Numbered from the stretch's first letter, positions 54,402 to 62,232 are shown. The stretch is 64,000 bases of DNA from Cryobacterium sp. (GCA_019639015.1 JAHBSS010000002.1:34799-98798); one strand, 5' to 3'. Translations and numbers: made by a program. The notes: generated by a model not told the origin, from the sequence alone.

Positions 54402-56801
54402 TTATCCGAGCGAAGTTAGTACCTCGAGGTTCAGTCCAAACGGCATGACCTTTGCACACTCGGTCTCCGCATGACGGACATCAGTCACGTTGAAGCGGTC
54501 GTTCGTTGTAGCCAACACTATCTGGTCGGCGCGGAGCACATTCGCGATCCGGAGCAGCTTTTTAGTCTGTGCAACGCGTTTGGTCCCCCCGAACGTCCCG
54601 TTTGATTTTGCCTCGACTACTGACAGTTTCCCGTCTGCGCACGAGATCAAGTCGATCTCGGCGATGACCTTCCCCGTCTTGACCTCGAAGAACTCGAGTT
54701 CGGGGGCGTCGTTGTAGCTGTGCCGCGACTCGCTCCGCAGATACGCCGCGGCGAGCAGGGGGATGTCGCCGTGCGCACGGAATAACTCACGAAATGCGGT
54801 GTAAAGGTCGTAGAACCATCGTGGTTCGGCGGTTTTTCTCCATCTCTCGGAGGTCAGCTCGTTCGATGCGCCGCACTGTGAACAGTCGAACCGCTGCGCG
54901 ACGTGATCGGCGTCGTAGAACGATGGCCGCCCGCACTCGTCGCAGTCTAAGATCAACCCGCGCCGCAGTAGCCGCGCCGCAGTGAGCCGGTCGACTAGAG
55001 CGACTGCGTCTGAAAGGTCGCCTGAAAAGCGGGTGTCGATGCCTTCGATGCTGAGGTAGGGGTCGAGATCGTTTAGGACGACCATGTCGGGGTCACGGGT
55101 CTTCGGCTGTTTCTCCATGGGTGTGAAGGCTCGGAGCAGCGGCAGGTTTTCGGTCTTTATCAGATCGAGGAGGTCCCCGCGGGTGCCGAGCCGCCGACGC
55201 ACCAGTTCACCGAGTCGGCCGGCTGACGACAGTCGCACTCCCAGGCCCGCGGGTTTGGCCATTGCCTCGATCCATGCGAGCATCGAGAGAGAACGTAGCC
55301 GCGGCCGGCCGATGCGGCCCGACAAGGGTGAACCCGCGAGAACCAGTCCCATCGAGTGGGGGTCGAATGTGATGCCGTCTCGTGTTGCTCGGAGGTTCAC
55401 GCTTGAGAATGCGCCGTCCGCGACCGCGAGTATGTCACCGGGAAGATCGCGTGCGCGCGGCGTCGAGTCGCCGGCGAGGGCAACGTCGACCAGCCAGTAG
55501 GGCATCCACTCGGAGTTTGGGTCGTGTACGGGATTTGTCGGGATCGGGGTTTCCAGTCCGGTAAGGGCCTCGCGCGTCCCATCTGGAGCTCTCGACACGG
55601 GGATTGAGATATTTGCACCGACGTGCTCATTTGCCAGATACGAGACTGAGCCGCTGCTAAGGTCGGGCAAACGTGCTTCGACCGTTTCATCGCGTCGATG
55701 TATCTGGCTCCCGTTGATCCGCACAGTGAAGTATGGCTCGCGGATGGCCTTGACGAGGTCGGTGATGCAATCCGGATTCGCCGACGTCGAGGTGACGATC
55801 ATCCGATCCCCGCGATTCTCCAATCCAGAAATGATCGTCGACAGCGTCGGGTGGACGTTCTTGCGGAAGGTGTCCACGTCGTCGAGCATCGCCGTTGGTA
55901 GCCAGATTCCATGGCCGATGAGGCGGTCATAGGCGAGTGCGAGCGCGAAGTCCCGTGCCGTGTCCCCGACGACAACTGCGATCCGATCGCGGCGCAGTCC
56001 GTGGGCCCATTGCGCGAGCCCTTGGTCGGCGAGGAACCATAGGGGGAGATCCGTCGATGCGATGGTCGGCACCCCCTGGTTGGCCCAGATGAGCGACGTG
56101 GGGGCGTCCCCAACCGGGTTAATGAACCATTCCAGCCCGTCGGTCGGCTCGGGTCTGTCTTCCAGTTCGGCGTTGGCGACTCCAGCCCGCATCGCCGCCA
56201 TTAACCCGAAGTCGGACCGCCATGCTTCGGATGCTGCGATCCGCGCGCCTGAGAGTGGGTGCGGAGCGGGAGTGAGTCCAGTACGGAACCCGCGAGCCTC
56301 GCCTGCAGCGGTCCGGGGTTTGAGCGAAGTCACCACCTCCATCTGTCGCTCGGCCTCATCGGTCGTCAAGCGCATGCCGCGCATCGGAGAGCACCAGCCC
56401 GCGACCTCATTGCGCGCGATCTTCGCGGCGGGATCGTCGAACTCGAAGTGCGTGCTCGCGAGGAGTTGGAGGCGCTGTTCCTCGGCTTCGACACCCTCGG
56501 CGCGAAAGTAACCCGGCTGCCAGGCCTCCCACTGTTTTGGCGGCAGGGGGAGGGTTACGACGTGATCCGGGTCGTACGTGCGGACGATCTCGGCGAACTC
56601 TGGAGCGACAGTTCCCGAGTTCGTGTCGTAGGGCACGATAATGAAGCCGGCTCCACCCCAGTAGTCGGACGCGGTCCGGAGCGCAATCATCGCCCAGTCG
56701 CGCCAATGATCATCGCTCGCCACCAGAATTGCTATGCGCGGTGGGCGAAGGGCGATCGACGCTGTGAGGAAACCAACTTCGGTATTCATACTTATATCCA
56801 A
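54402..56801 (-). CDS. Large protein with zinc ribbon and PD-(D/E)XK nuclease domain, unknown family
   Basis: A 799-residue protein I do not recognise. The N-terminal 130 residues are a Rossmann-like alpha/beta segment (RIAILVASDDHW, GGAGFIIVPYD). The middle (200-600) has further alpha/beta and beta-rich parts. Near the C-terminus a four-cysteine zinc ribbon uses Cys620/623 and Cys640/643, followed by a restriction-like nuclease core with Asp717 (AEIDLI), Glu730 and Lys732 (VVEAKSNG). This layout suits a single-protein anti-phage or anti-plasmid effector. Codon and base use is far more GC-rich than ychF, implying transfer. ATG start could be residue 1 or 5. It faces ychF and is divergent from the next module. 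Confidence 0.75.
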   Translation of the reverse strand: MDISMNTEVGFLTASIALRPPRIAILVASDDHWRDWAMIALRTASDYWGGAGFIIVPYDTNSGTVAPEFAEIVRTYDPDHVVTLPLPPKQWEAWQPGYFRAEGVEAEEQRLQLLASTHFEFDDPAAKIARNEVAGWCSPMRGMRLTTDEAERQMEVVTSLKPRTAAGEARGFRTGLTPAPHPLSGARIAASEAWRSDFGLMAAMRAGVANAELEDRPEPTDGLEWFINPVGDAPTSLIWANQGVPTIASTDLPLWFLADQGLAQWAHGLRRDRIAVVVGDTARDFALALAYDRLIGHGIWLPTAMLDDVDTFRKNVHPTLSTIISGLENRGDRMIVTSTSANPDCITDLVKAIREPYFTVRINGSQIHRRDETVEARLPDLSSGSVSYLANEHVGANISIPVSRAPDGTREALTGLETPIPTNPVHDPNSEWMPYWLVDVALAGDSTPRARDLPGDILAVADGAFSSVNLRATRDGITFDPHSMGLVLAGSPLSGRIGRPRLRSLSMLAWIEAMAKPAGLGVRLSSAGRLGELVRRRLGTRGDLLDLIKTENLPLLRAFTPMEKQPKTRDPDMVVLNDLDPYLSIEGIDTRFSGDLSDAVALVDRLTAARLLRRGLILDCDECGRPSFYDADHVAQRFDCSQCGASNELTSERWRKTAEPRWFYDLYTAFRELFRAHGDIPLLAAAYLRSESRHSYNDAPELEFFEVKTGKVIAEIDLISCADGKLSVVEAKSNGTFGGTKRVAQTKKLLRIANVLRADQIVLATTNDRFNVTDVRHAETECAKVMPFGLNLEVLTSLG

Positions 56802-56845
56802 CCGGACCTGGACTTCAACTGCGTTACTTGCGGCGACGAGGTCTC

Positions 56846-56888
56846 TGTGTCGGACGGGGATGTTGCGGAGTTCCGCTTCAACGTTTGA
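56846..56888 (+). repeat. Diverged ychF 3'-end fragment, second copy
   Basis: In frame it reads VSVSDGDVAEFRFNV followed by stop, the standard C-terminus of YchF proteins, although no ychF body precedes it. Bases GACGGGGA-GT and GGAGTTCCG match the other tail copies. It lies 45 bases upstream of the 799-codon gene and probably is the displaced original host or donor ychF end. Confidence 0.7.
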
Positions 56889-57034
56889 CCGCGCACTCGT
56901 TCATCCCCTGGAGCAATCTGCGCCCGATGGGACCCCGCAAACCAACGCGATCAGCGGGTTTTGCGCTTTCATCGGAATAGGTGGGTGCTCGTCGTTGTTT
57001 AGGTTTGTCTGGTGCTGATCATTGAGGAGGCTGC

Positions 57035-57748
57035 GTGAGAGAAACGATCGAGAAGAAGAGTGTCGGCGCAACCTCGGGGGTGCAGTCGGAGTTGGCCGTG
57101 CCGCAGTTACCAGCGTTGACAGCGCAAGCCGAACGACTGATCGCGACGGGCCTTCTGGGTGGTGAGGGCGGCGCACTCGCCGCTGATGAGTTGCGTGACG
57201 CTGCCATCAACCTGCAAAAACGTGTCGCTCTGGGAGCGCTACTCGTCGCATCAGAACGGGTTTTGCCAGTGGGAACACTCGTCTCGCGGGTGATTCGCAC
57301 ATCGGATGTGCGGGAGCGGGAGGGCTACGTTGTGGTCGACATGAACGACGTTGGCGACTTCGTGCCCACAGCCGAAGCACCCGTTCCGAGCACGCTAGTG
57401 TACGCAATCGAAGATCCGAGGCGCGGAGATGAAATGCGCAACTGGACTCCGGCTGAGGCGCAAGACGCGTTGTCGAAGGCTGGGCGCACACCATTCACCG
57501 TCGTCGAAGGTGTGCACTGGGCGTTGCAGGTACCCGATGTCCTTGATCGCAACGCCTGCTACATGATGATCGGCTCGCGTCGGCGAAATGCGAAGGGATT
57601 CGACTCGCGCACGCCCGCGCTCTGGATATCGAATGGTACGGGTAGGGATGGCCGCGATCGTAACGGCTCCCCGAAACTGGGTTGGTGCTGGTGGAATAAC
57701 AGGCACACGTGGCTGGGATTTGCTTCTGGCTCTCGTCGCGTTGCCTGA
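57035..57748 (+). CDS. DUF5701 family protein
   Basis: A 237-residue protein matching the actinobacterial DUF5701 family in its C-terminal half: APVPSTLVYAIEDPRRGDEM, FTVVEGVHWALQVPDVL, and the ending ALWISNGTGRDGRDRNGSPK then LGWCWWNNRHTWLGFASG. The N-terminal half is helical (LTAQAERLIATGLL). GTG start with GAGGAGG four bases upstream. Function unknown; the family recurs in accessory or variable regions. Base composition is GC-rich like the previous module. Followed by an AT-rich Mrr-like gene. Confidence 0.75.
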   Translation: MRETIEKKSVGATSGVQSELAVPQLPALTAQAERLIATGLLGGEGGALAADELRDAAINLQKRVALGALLVASERVLPVGTLVSRVIRTSDVREREGYVVVDMNDVGDFVPTAEAPVPSTLVYAIEDPRRGDEMRNWTPAEAQDALSKAGRTPFTVVEGVHWALQVPDVLDRNACYMMIGSRRRNAKGFDSRTPALWISNGTGRDGRDRNGSPKLGWCWWNNRHTWLGFASGSRRVA

Positions 57749-57824
57749 ATTGGTGACGTAGTCTCAGAGAGTTCCACCATCAGCGCCAAGTCCGCACAAC
57801 GAACTAGTCAAGTAAGGTTGGGTA

Positions 57825-58940
57825 ATGGAACTTCCTGAACCTAAAGCAACTTTCCTTCTCGACTGGCAAAGTGCGGAGATTGCGGCTTTGGAACACATGA
57901 AATCGCTTGGTTTCATTGATGCTCAAAGGACTCAATCTGGGGCAGATGGTGGCATAGATGTTGAGAGCAGTGAGGCCGCAGCTCAGGTCAAGTTCTACGC
58001 TAGTCCGGTAGGCCGCCCTGACATTCAGAGGCTTCGGGGTGCCGCTAACGGGTATAGGATCTCAGTTTTTTATTCCACTGGCGGTTACACAAAGGAGGCA
58101 GTGGAGTATGCAGATAGCGCGGGTGTCGCACTCTTCCTAATGGATCCCTATGGAAACGCTGAAGCCTATTCGCAGAGTGCTGAGGTTCTCGTAAGACCAG
58201 ATCAAGTTCGGGAACGGCAAGAGCAACTTGAAGAGCTGAAGGCGGTTCGATATCGACTCGCGGCGTTATCGTTCGAAGAGGATTACTCACTCTACGCAAA
58301 ATTCGGCAAGCAAGTTCCTCTGGGCGAAGAAGAGGCGGCGTACTTTGCACACGTACTTTCTGACCTGGATACTTCAGTCAAGAACTTTAGGGAAGCGGTA
58401 AGGGGGTCTCAGTTTCAGGTTGCAGATAGCCTGTTCGAGAAAATTAATAATCGAGTGCTATTTCTCACCTGGATTACGGGCGAAGAATTTCGCGGCAGAT
58501 ATGAAGACATTGACGAAGCTGTAGCGCAGGGGTGGAAGCTCCAGAGTGCTTCAAGTTCTGATGATAGTTTTAGTCGTATTGCAAGTGCGGTTATAGATCT
58601 CATGGCATTTCTCGAGGAACTATTCCGGGCATGGGAAGCCAGCTACCCTCAAGAAGCTGGAGTGTATTTGCTGAGAGAACCCGTTCTTAAGAGATCTGTC
58701 GGGATGCTTCTTTCCGTCGGAATTGATCCATCAATCCTTCAACCGGAACTACAAATGCAGTTGAAAGATTCAGTGAAAGTGGGTGTTGCGCGTTTGGCGA
58801 AACAAACCGATAAGACATTTCGGAGTATTTTTGACTACTATAAGCAACTCAAGTTTGACTGCCCCACGAATGTCTTCGTCGCAAAGCTGAAATTTGAAGC
58901 GCTCGTCGAGAGGATAAGTCGATTGTTGAACGCGAGTTGA
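57825..58940 (+). CDS. Mrr-like restriction endonuclease, stand-alone
   Basis: A 371-residue protein with an N-terminal Mrr-type PD-(D/E)XK domain (about residues 15-125). The active site is Asp45 in GADGGIDV and Gln54-Val-Lys56 in AAQVKFYA, the QxK variant typical of Mrr, followed by GRPDIQRLRGAANGY. The remaining 240 residues are helical with no named domain, possibly sensing. No methyltransferase is adjacent, so it may cut modified DNA (type IV-like) or act in another defence mode. The gene is strikingly AT-rich against its neighbours. ATG start after AAGTAAGGTTGGG. Nothing recognisable fills 58941-59212. Confidence 0.82.
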   Translation: MELPEPKATFLLDWQSAEIAALEHMKSLGFIDAQRTQSGADGGIDVESSEAAAQVKFYASPVGRPDIQRLRGAANGYRISVFYSTGGYTKEAVEYADSAGVALFLMDPYGNAEAYSQSAEVLVRPDQVRERQEQLEELKAVRYRLAALSFEEDYSLYAKFGKQVPLGEEEAAYFAHVLSDLDTSVKNFREAVRGSQFQVADSLFEKINNRVLFLTWITGEEFRGRYEDIDEAVAQGWKLQSASSSDDSFSRIASAVIDLMAFLEELFRAWEASYPQEAGVYLLREPVLKRSVGMLLSVGIDPSILQPELQMQLKDSVKVGVARLAKQTDKTFRSIFDYYKQLKFDCPTNVFVAKLKFEALVERISRLLNAS

Positions 58941-59212
58941 GTGCGATTTGCTCACCTTTGCAATTGAAATTCCAAAATCGAATGCGAAAATTGGGAATTT
59001 ATGGGCGAGCAAACTTCCAAGTCCTGTCTAAGAAGTCCCGTGACTCAGCTTCGGACTTGAACGGTCACTTCGACGCAGATCCTTGTTACTGAACAAGACC
59101 GGAAGACGTCCAACGGCTCTGGCCAGGGGTAAACTACGAGCCCAACATGGCCGGGGTAGAGCTCCACTTTAACACCTAGCGTTATTGACGAGTCGCGTTT
59201 CATAATTTTTGC

Positions 59213-59494
59213 GTGAACAGGTCGTTTGGTGACAAAGATACTGAGCGATTGTGGCGTCGAGAGCCAGTCCGTTCGTTGGATCCGCGAATTCAACGCGTGG
59301 CACTGCGCAAGCTTCGTCAGGTGGGTTCCGCGGTGACGCTAGATGACCACAGAATTCCACCTGGAAACCGACTCGAACTCTTGAAGGGCGATCGATCGGG
59401 ACAACACAGCTTAAGGATTAATGACCAGTGGTGAATCTGTTTCGTGTGGACGACTGCTGGACCAGAAGAGGCGGAGATAGTTGACTATCACTAA
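59213..59494 (+). pseudogene. higB: HigB-type toxin gene with an in-frame stop
   Basis: From GTG 59213 the protein reads SFGDKDTERLW, PRIQRVALRKL and HRIPPGNRLELLKGDRSGQH, a typical HigB/RelE-superfamily toxin. At 59432-59434 a TGA interrupts right after INDQW, where the family has Arg (INDQWRICF). The same frame continues past it with ICFVWT and ends EIVDYH at TAA 59492-59494, the normal HigB C-terminus. A single CGA-to-TGA change explains this, leaving a 73-residue truncated product lacking the last strand. The intact antitoxin gene overlaps its natural end. Confidence 0.88.
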
Positions 59495-59783
59495 GAAAAT
59501 TGCCCCGATTCATCCCGGGGAAGTTCTCATGGAGGATTTCATTGAAGGGTTCGGAATTACGCAGAACAAGCTTGCCGTGTCCATAGGCGTGCCACCTCGA
59601 AGGATTAATGAGATTGTGCACGGAAAACGAGCAATTACCGCTGACACTGCACTTCGACTTTCCAAGTATTTTGGAACGTCAGCGGAATTCTGGATGAATC
59701 TACAGTCCCACTTCGATCTGGATCGAGCAGAAGATCGAATGGCGGATCAAATTGCAGTAATTACACCGCTAAGGGTTGCCTGA
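59481..59783 (+). CDS. higA: HigA family antitoxin
   Basis: A 100-residue XRE-type helix-turn-helix antitoxin. IHPGEVLMEDFI at the start and the HTH around QNKLAVSIGVPPRRINEIVHGKRAI (about residues 28-54) followed by DTALRLSKYFGTSAEFWMNLQ are diagnostic for HigA. TTG 59481 lies five bases after GGCGGAG and overlaps the ancestral higB end by 14 bases. It normally neutralises HigB and represses the operon; here its partner appears inactivated by a stop codon. Confidence 0.92.
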   Translation: MTITKKIAPIHPGEVLMEDFIEGFGITQNKLAVSIGVPPRRINEIVHGKRAITADTALRLSKYFGTSAEFWMNLQSHFDLDRAEDRMADQIAVITPLRVA

Positions 59784-59788
59784 ATTTA

Positions 59789-59823
59789 CCCAGGGAAGCG
59801 CGAGCCCGGACGATGCACAAGGG
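59789..59823 (+). repeat. Internal ychF fragment between TA modules
   Basis: About 32 of 35 bases match ychF at 53934-53968, the segment encoding PKEARAWTIHKG in the TGS domain. Here it stands alone between higA and vapB; the corresponding next piece of ychF (the tail) is not 130 but about 740 bases further, at 60566. The VapBC genes therefore look inserted into a ychF 3' remnant. Confidence 0.75.
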
Positions 59824-59892
59824 AACTTGTCTGCAATCATCGGAGTTGACCACCATCCATGACGGCGTGATATCACAAATAGGAGGTGCAAT

Positions 59893-60117
59893 ATGACTGA
59901 CGTGTTGGTTCGCGGACTCAGTGATGCGGCTATTGGGCAAATCGATTCGGAGGCAGCGGCTCTCGGCTTGTCGCGTAACGAATTCTTGCGCCGCCGCCTC
60001 GAGGCAGAAGCCTCGCCCACAACCGCGGCAACTATCACGCCTCAAGACTGGGAGCGGTCTGCTTCGGCGTTTTCCGACCTCGACGATCCGTCAGTTATGG
60101 ATGCCGCGTGGCCGTGA
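59893..60117 (+). CDS. vapB: VapB-type antitoxin
   Basis: A 74-residue ribbon-helix-helix antitoxin: [20 protein letters not shown] forms the DNA-binding strand and helix, [14 protein letters not shown] the second helix, and the acidic tail [18 protein letters not shown] would wrap the toxin. It has a very strong AGGAGG site six bases before ATG 59893. Its end overlaps vapC by ten bases. It neutralises VapC and autoregulates the pair by family knowledge. Confidence 0.88.
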   Translation: MTDVLVRGLSDAAIGQIDSEAAALGLSRNEFLRRRLEAEASPTTAATITPQDWERSASAFSDLDDPSVMDAAWP

Positions 60118-60527
60118 AGAACTGGCTCCTTGATAAGTCCGCCTACCTGCGGATGCAGTCCGGGCAAGTTGCGAACATCAGCGAATGGAACACGCGAATT
60201 GAACGTGGTCTCGTTCACTTGTCGACCATAACCAGGCTGGAACTAGGATTCTCGGCCCGATCAGGGAATGCCGGGTGTGTGGCGTTCGGACATCCACCAC
60301 TTTCACTCATGCCTATCGAACACTTGACACCAGCGATGGAGGACAGGGCATGGGAAGTGCAAATGCTTTTGGCTGACCCGGGAAAGCACAGGGCGTCTTC
60401 CATCCCAGATTTGCTGATTGCCGCGACTGCCGAAAAGAGCGGTCTGTTAGTGCTCGCTGTTGACAAATATTTCGAGCTAATCGCAGAAGTGACCGGGCAA
60501 CCTACTGAATCCCTCAAGATCAACTAG
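60108..60527 (+). CDS. vapC: VapC-type PIN-domain ribonuclease toxin
   Basis: A 139-residue PIN toxin with the complete acidic set: Asp9 (WLLDKSAY), Glu45 (RLELGFS), Asp101 (IPDLLIAA) and Asp119 ([12 protein letters not shown]). VapC toxins cleave tRNA or rRNA and inhibit translation when freed of VapB. GTG start overlapping vapB by ten bases. Unlike the neighbouring HigB gene it seems fully functional. The next feature is a ychF tail copy 39 bases on. Confidence 0.9.
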   Translation: MAVKNWLLDKSAYLRMQSGQVANISEWNTRIERGLVHLSTITRLELGFSARSGNAGCVAFGHPPLSLMPIEHLTPAMEDRAWEVQMLLADPGKHRASSIPDLLIAATAEKSGLLVLAVDKYFELIAEVTGQPTESLKIN

Positions 60528-60565
60528 ACCCCGGCCCTTGACAAAGGGTAAGCACGGCAATACCC

Positions 60566-60626
60566 GGATGGAAGGCAAAGACTACGTCATGCAGGACGGG
60601 GACGTGGTGGAGTTCCGTCACAATCA
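60566..60626 (+). repeat. Near-exact ychF 3'-end copy at the right end of the island
   Basis: The segment reads MEGKDYVMQDGDVVEFRHN in frame and is nearly identical to the ychF tail at 54102-54160 (differences at only a few third positions), then diverges after CACAAT. A short in-frame ORF runs through it, but it lacks a ychF body. It is the right-hand repeat of the island. Confidence 0.85.
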
Positions 60627-60682
60627 GCGGTCACGGAGACTTTGGCAAGTCCTGCCAGGTGACGGGATGGGAGGATGGAAAC

Positions 60683-61387
60683 ATGAACTTTGCGGACCGA
60701 GACCCCATGAAACACCCCGAGAGCCGCCGCATCCGTGACCTGGTCTACGAGACCTTCTCCAGCGAAGGCCGTGCACCCTCGGTTGGAGAACTCGCGCGGA
60801 AGACCAATAGCGAACCCTCCCGAGTGCAGGAGCTTCTTCACGAACTGGCGGACGCCCATGCGTTGGTGCTCAGCGATGAGGGCGACCGGATCAGAATGGC
60901 ACACCCCTTCACCTCCGCGCCCATGGCATTCGTGCTGGCACCGGTCGATGGCCGCGATGACCGACGCTGGTGGGGTGGTTGCGCCTGGGACTCCTTCGGC
61001 ATCAGCGCCGCGCTGAAACTGGACGTGCGCATCGACACCGCCTGCCCGCATTGTGGTGAGCGCCTATCCGTTGTCGCCGGGCCCAACACACCGCCAGAAG
61101 GCGAGCACGCAGTTCGGTTCCCGCGGCCAGCGGCCGAGTGGTGGGAGGACGTTGTCGGCACCTGCACCATGATCCGCCTATTCTGTACGCGTGAGCATGC
61201 CGAGCAGTGGGCTGCCACCCACGCACCTGGCCAGGGGTACATCGCCGATGCGCGCACCGTTTGGGATCTCGCGCAGGATTGGTACGGCGACCGCATCAAT
61301 CAGGGTTTCACGCCACACACTCGCGAGCACAATCAACACCTCCTTGAAGATCGGGGGCTGACCGGGGCATTCTGGGAACTGCCATAG
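60683..61387 (+). CDS. Alkylmercury lyase (MerB) family protein
   Basis: A 234-residue protein with an N-terminal winged-helix domain (about 10-70, VGELARKTNSEPSRVQELLHEL) and a MerB-like domain. The catalytic set of organomercurial lyase is matched: Cys100 and Asp103 in WWGGCAWDSFG and Cys168 in RLFCTREHAEQW. An extra CPHCG pair (Cys121/124) could bind metal. MerB splits carbon-mercury bonds; many actinobacterial homologues lack proof of that activity. No merA, merR or merT lies nearby. ATG 60683 is preferred, with GGGAGGAT upstream. GC-rich relative to neighbours. Confidence 0.8.
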   Translation: MNFADRDPMKHPESRRIRDLVYETFSSEGRAPSVGELARKTNSEPSRVQELLHELADAHALVLSDEGDRIRMAHPFTSAPMAFVLAPVDGRDDRRWWGGCAWDSFGISAALKLDVRIDTACPHCGERLSVVAGPNTPPEGEHAVRFPRPAAEWWEDVVGTCTMIRLFCTREHAEQWAATHAPGQGYIADARTVWDLAQDWYGDRINQGFTPHTREHNQHLLEDRGLTGAFWELP

Positions 61388-61439
61388 TGGATCGGTCCTT
61401 TAAGTCCATGCGAACCGAAGGGCCCGTGCGGCAAGATGA

Positions 61440-61610
61440 GTTGGTCGCTTATTCCCATGGAGCCAACGATTGATTCGCGTGGCCGGTGGCGCAACTTACG
61501 ACGGGCTAATTGCGCTAACCGCCCTAGAACACAATGTAGTTCTGGCAACTAGGGATGCCCGAGCGCGATCGACCTACGAGGCAGTTGGAGCAGTTGTTGA
61601 GATCGTTTAG
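61440..61610 (+). pseudogene. VapC-like PIN toxin remnant
   Basis: An open frame without a credible start encodes [19 protein letters not shown] then [19 protein letters not shown] and EIV, the C-terminal third of a PIN-domain toxin including the AxxxD and TRD strands. The first two thirds are missing; a stop lies just upstream of 61440. A decayed second VapC in the island fringe. The remaining bases of the 61388-61683 gap hold nothing else recognisable. Confidence 0.7.
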
Positions 61611-61683
61611 CAACTGTTCACCTCGACTCTTAAAGGTACGCAAAGTTCTGAATTTAATCTGAATCGAATGCGAAGCTTTATAA

Positions 61684-62232
61684 ATGATGTCAGCACAAAC
61701 TCTGAGTGATTCTGACCGCAGAGAGATCGCGCGTTGGGCGGCGGAATGCGCCGAGCGAGCCTTGCCCATTTTCGACGGCGACGGGGTCGCCAGAAAGGCC
61801 TTGGAGGATGCCCTAGAGCGAACTCGCGCCTACCATCGCGGTGAAAGCAGCGCCAAGGTTGAGATCCGTCGACGTTTCGAAGCCGTGCGGGCGGCGAAAT
61901 CTGCAGTTTCGCAAGCCGGTGCGGCCGCGGCCCAATCGGTCGCTCAAGCATCCGCCGTCGCCCACATGGGCGCTCACGCATTGGGAGCGGCCGCCTATGC
62001 GGTAAAGGCGATCTCGCTTGTTCATTCCGGGGCCGGGGATGCTGAAGTAAAAGACAGGACTGATCACGAAATCGAATGGCAGTTGTCGATCCTAAGTGAG
62101 CAGGAAAAGGTCGCATTGAAGCTGCTTCCCAAATTGGGCACAGATTCCTCTGGCCCGCTCGGTAACGGATTGTTGAGTCAGGGTGTTTTAGGTGGAACCA
62201 TTCGCGAAATTCAAGATCGAATCGAACGCTAA
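61684..62232 (+). CDS. Imm5-like putative immunity protein
   Basis: A 182-residue, all-helical, Ala-rich protein. ARWAAECAERALPIFDGD near the N-terminus and AAAQSVAQASAVAHMGAHAL then GAAAYAVKAISLV resemble the putative immunity protein Imm5 family found in polymorphic toxin loci and as solitary genes. No toxin is adjacent. Two adjacent ATG codons could start it. Its last codons (TIREIQDRI) are echoed 680 bases downstream, so its 3' end may have been exchanged. Confidence 0.7.
   Translation: MMSAQTLSDSDRREIARWAAECAERALPIFDGDGVARKALEDALERTRAYHRGESSAKVEIRRRFEAVRAAKSAVSQAGAAAAQSVAQASAVAHMGAHALGAAAYAVKAISLVHSGAGDAEVKDRTDHEIEWQLSILSEQEKVALKLLPKLGTDSSGPLGNGLLSQGVLGGTIREIQDRIER

Larger units (their letters stand above)
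54161..60626. mobile_element. Accessory island behind ychF, punctuated by ychF-tail fragments
   Basis: The stretch from the ychF stop to the near-perfect ychF tail copy at 60566-60626 holds defence-like and toxin-antitoxin cargo and changes composition sharply from module to module (about 70% GC in one checked line near 55201, about 33% in one near 58801). Direct repeats of the target gene end at both limits are the expected trace of site-specific or homologous insertion. No integrase, transposase or conjugation gene is seen, so it may be a non-autonomous or decayed cassette region. Limits and history are inferred. Confidence 0.7.

Noticed and set aside
56259-56888. Gene on the plus strand opposite the 799-codon gene ending in a YchF-like tail
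   Set aside because: Most of it is antisense shadow; only the last 40 bases, the ychF fragment, have meaning.
57750-57785. Another ychF-tail shard before the Mrr-like gene
   Set aside because: Blocks GACGT-GT, GAGTTCC and ATCAGCG resemble the right-hand tail copy, but gaps are needed and the match is too weak to assert.
60538-60738. Small gene containing MEGKDYVMQDGDVVEFRH
   Set aside because: Only the ychF tail copy is recognisable; the remainder runs into the MerB leader and has no body domain.
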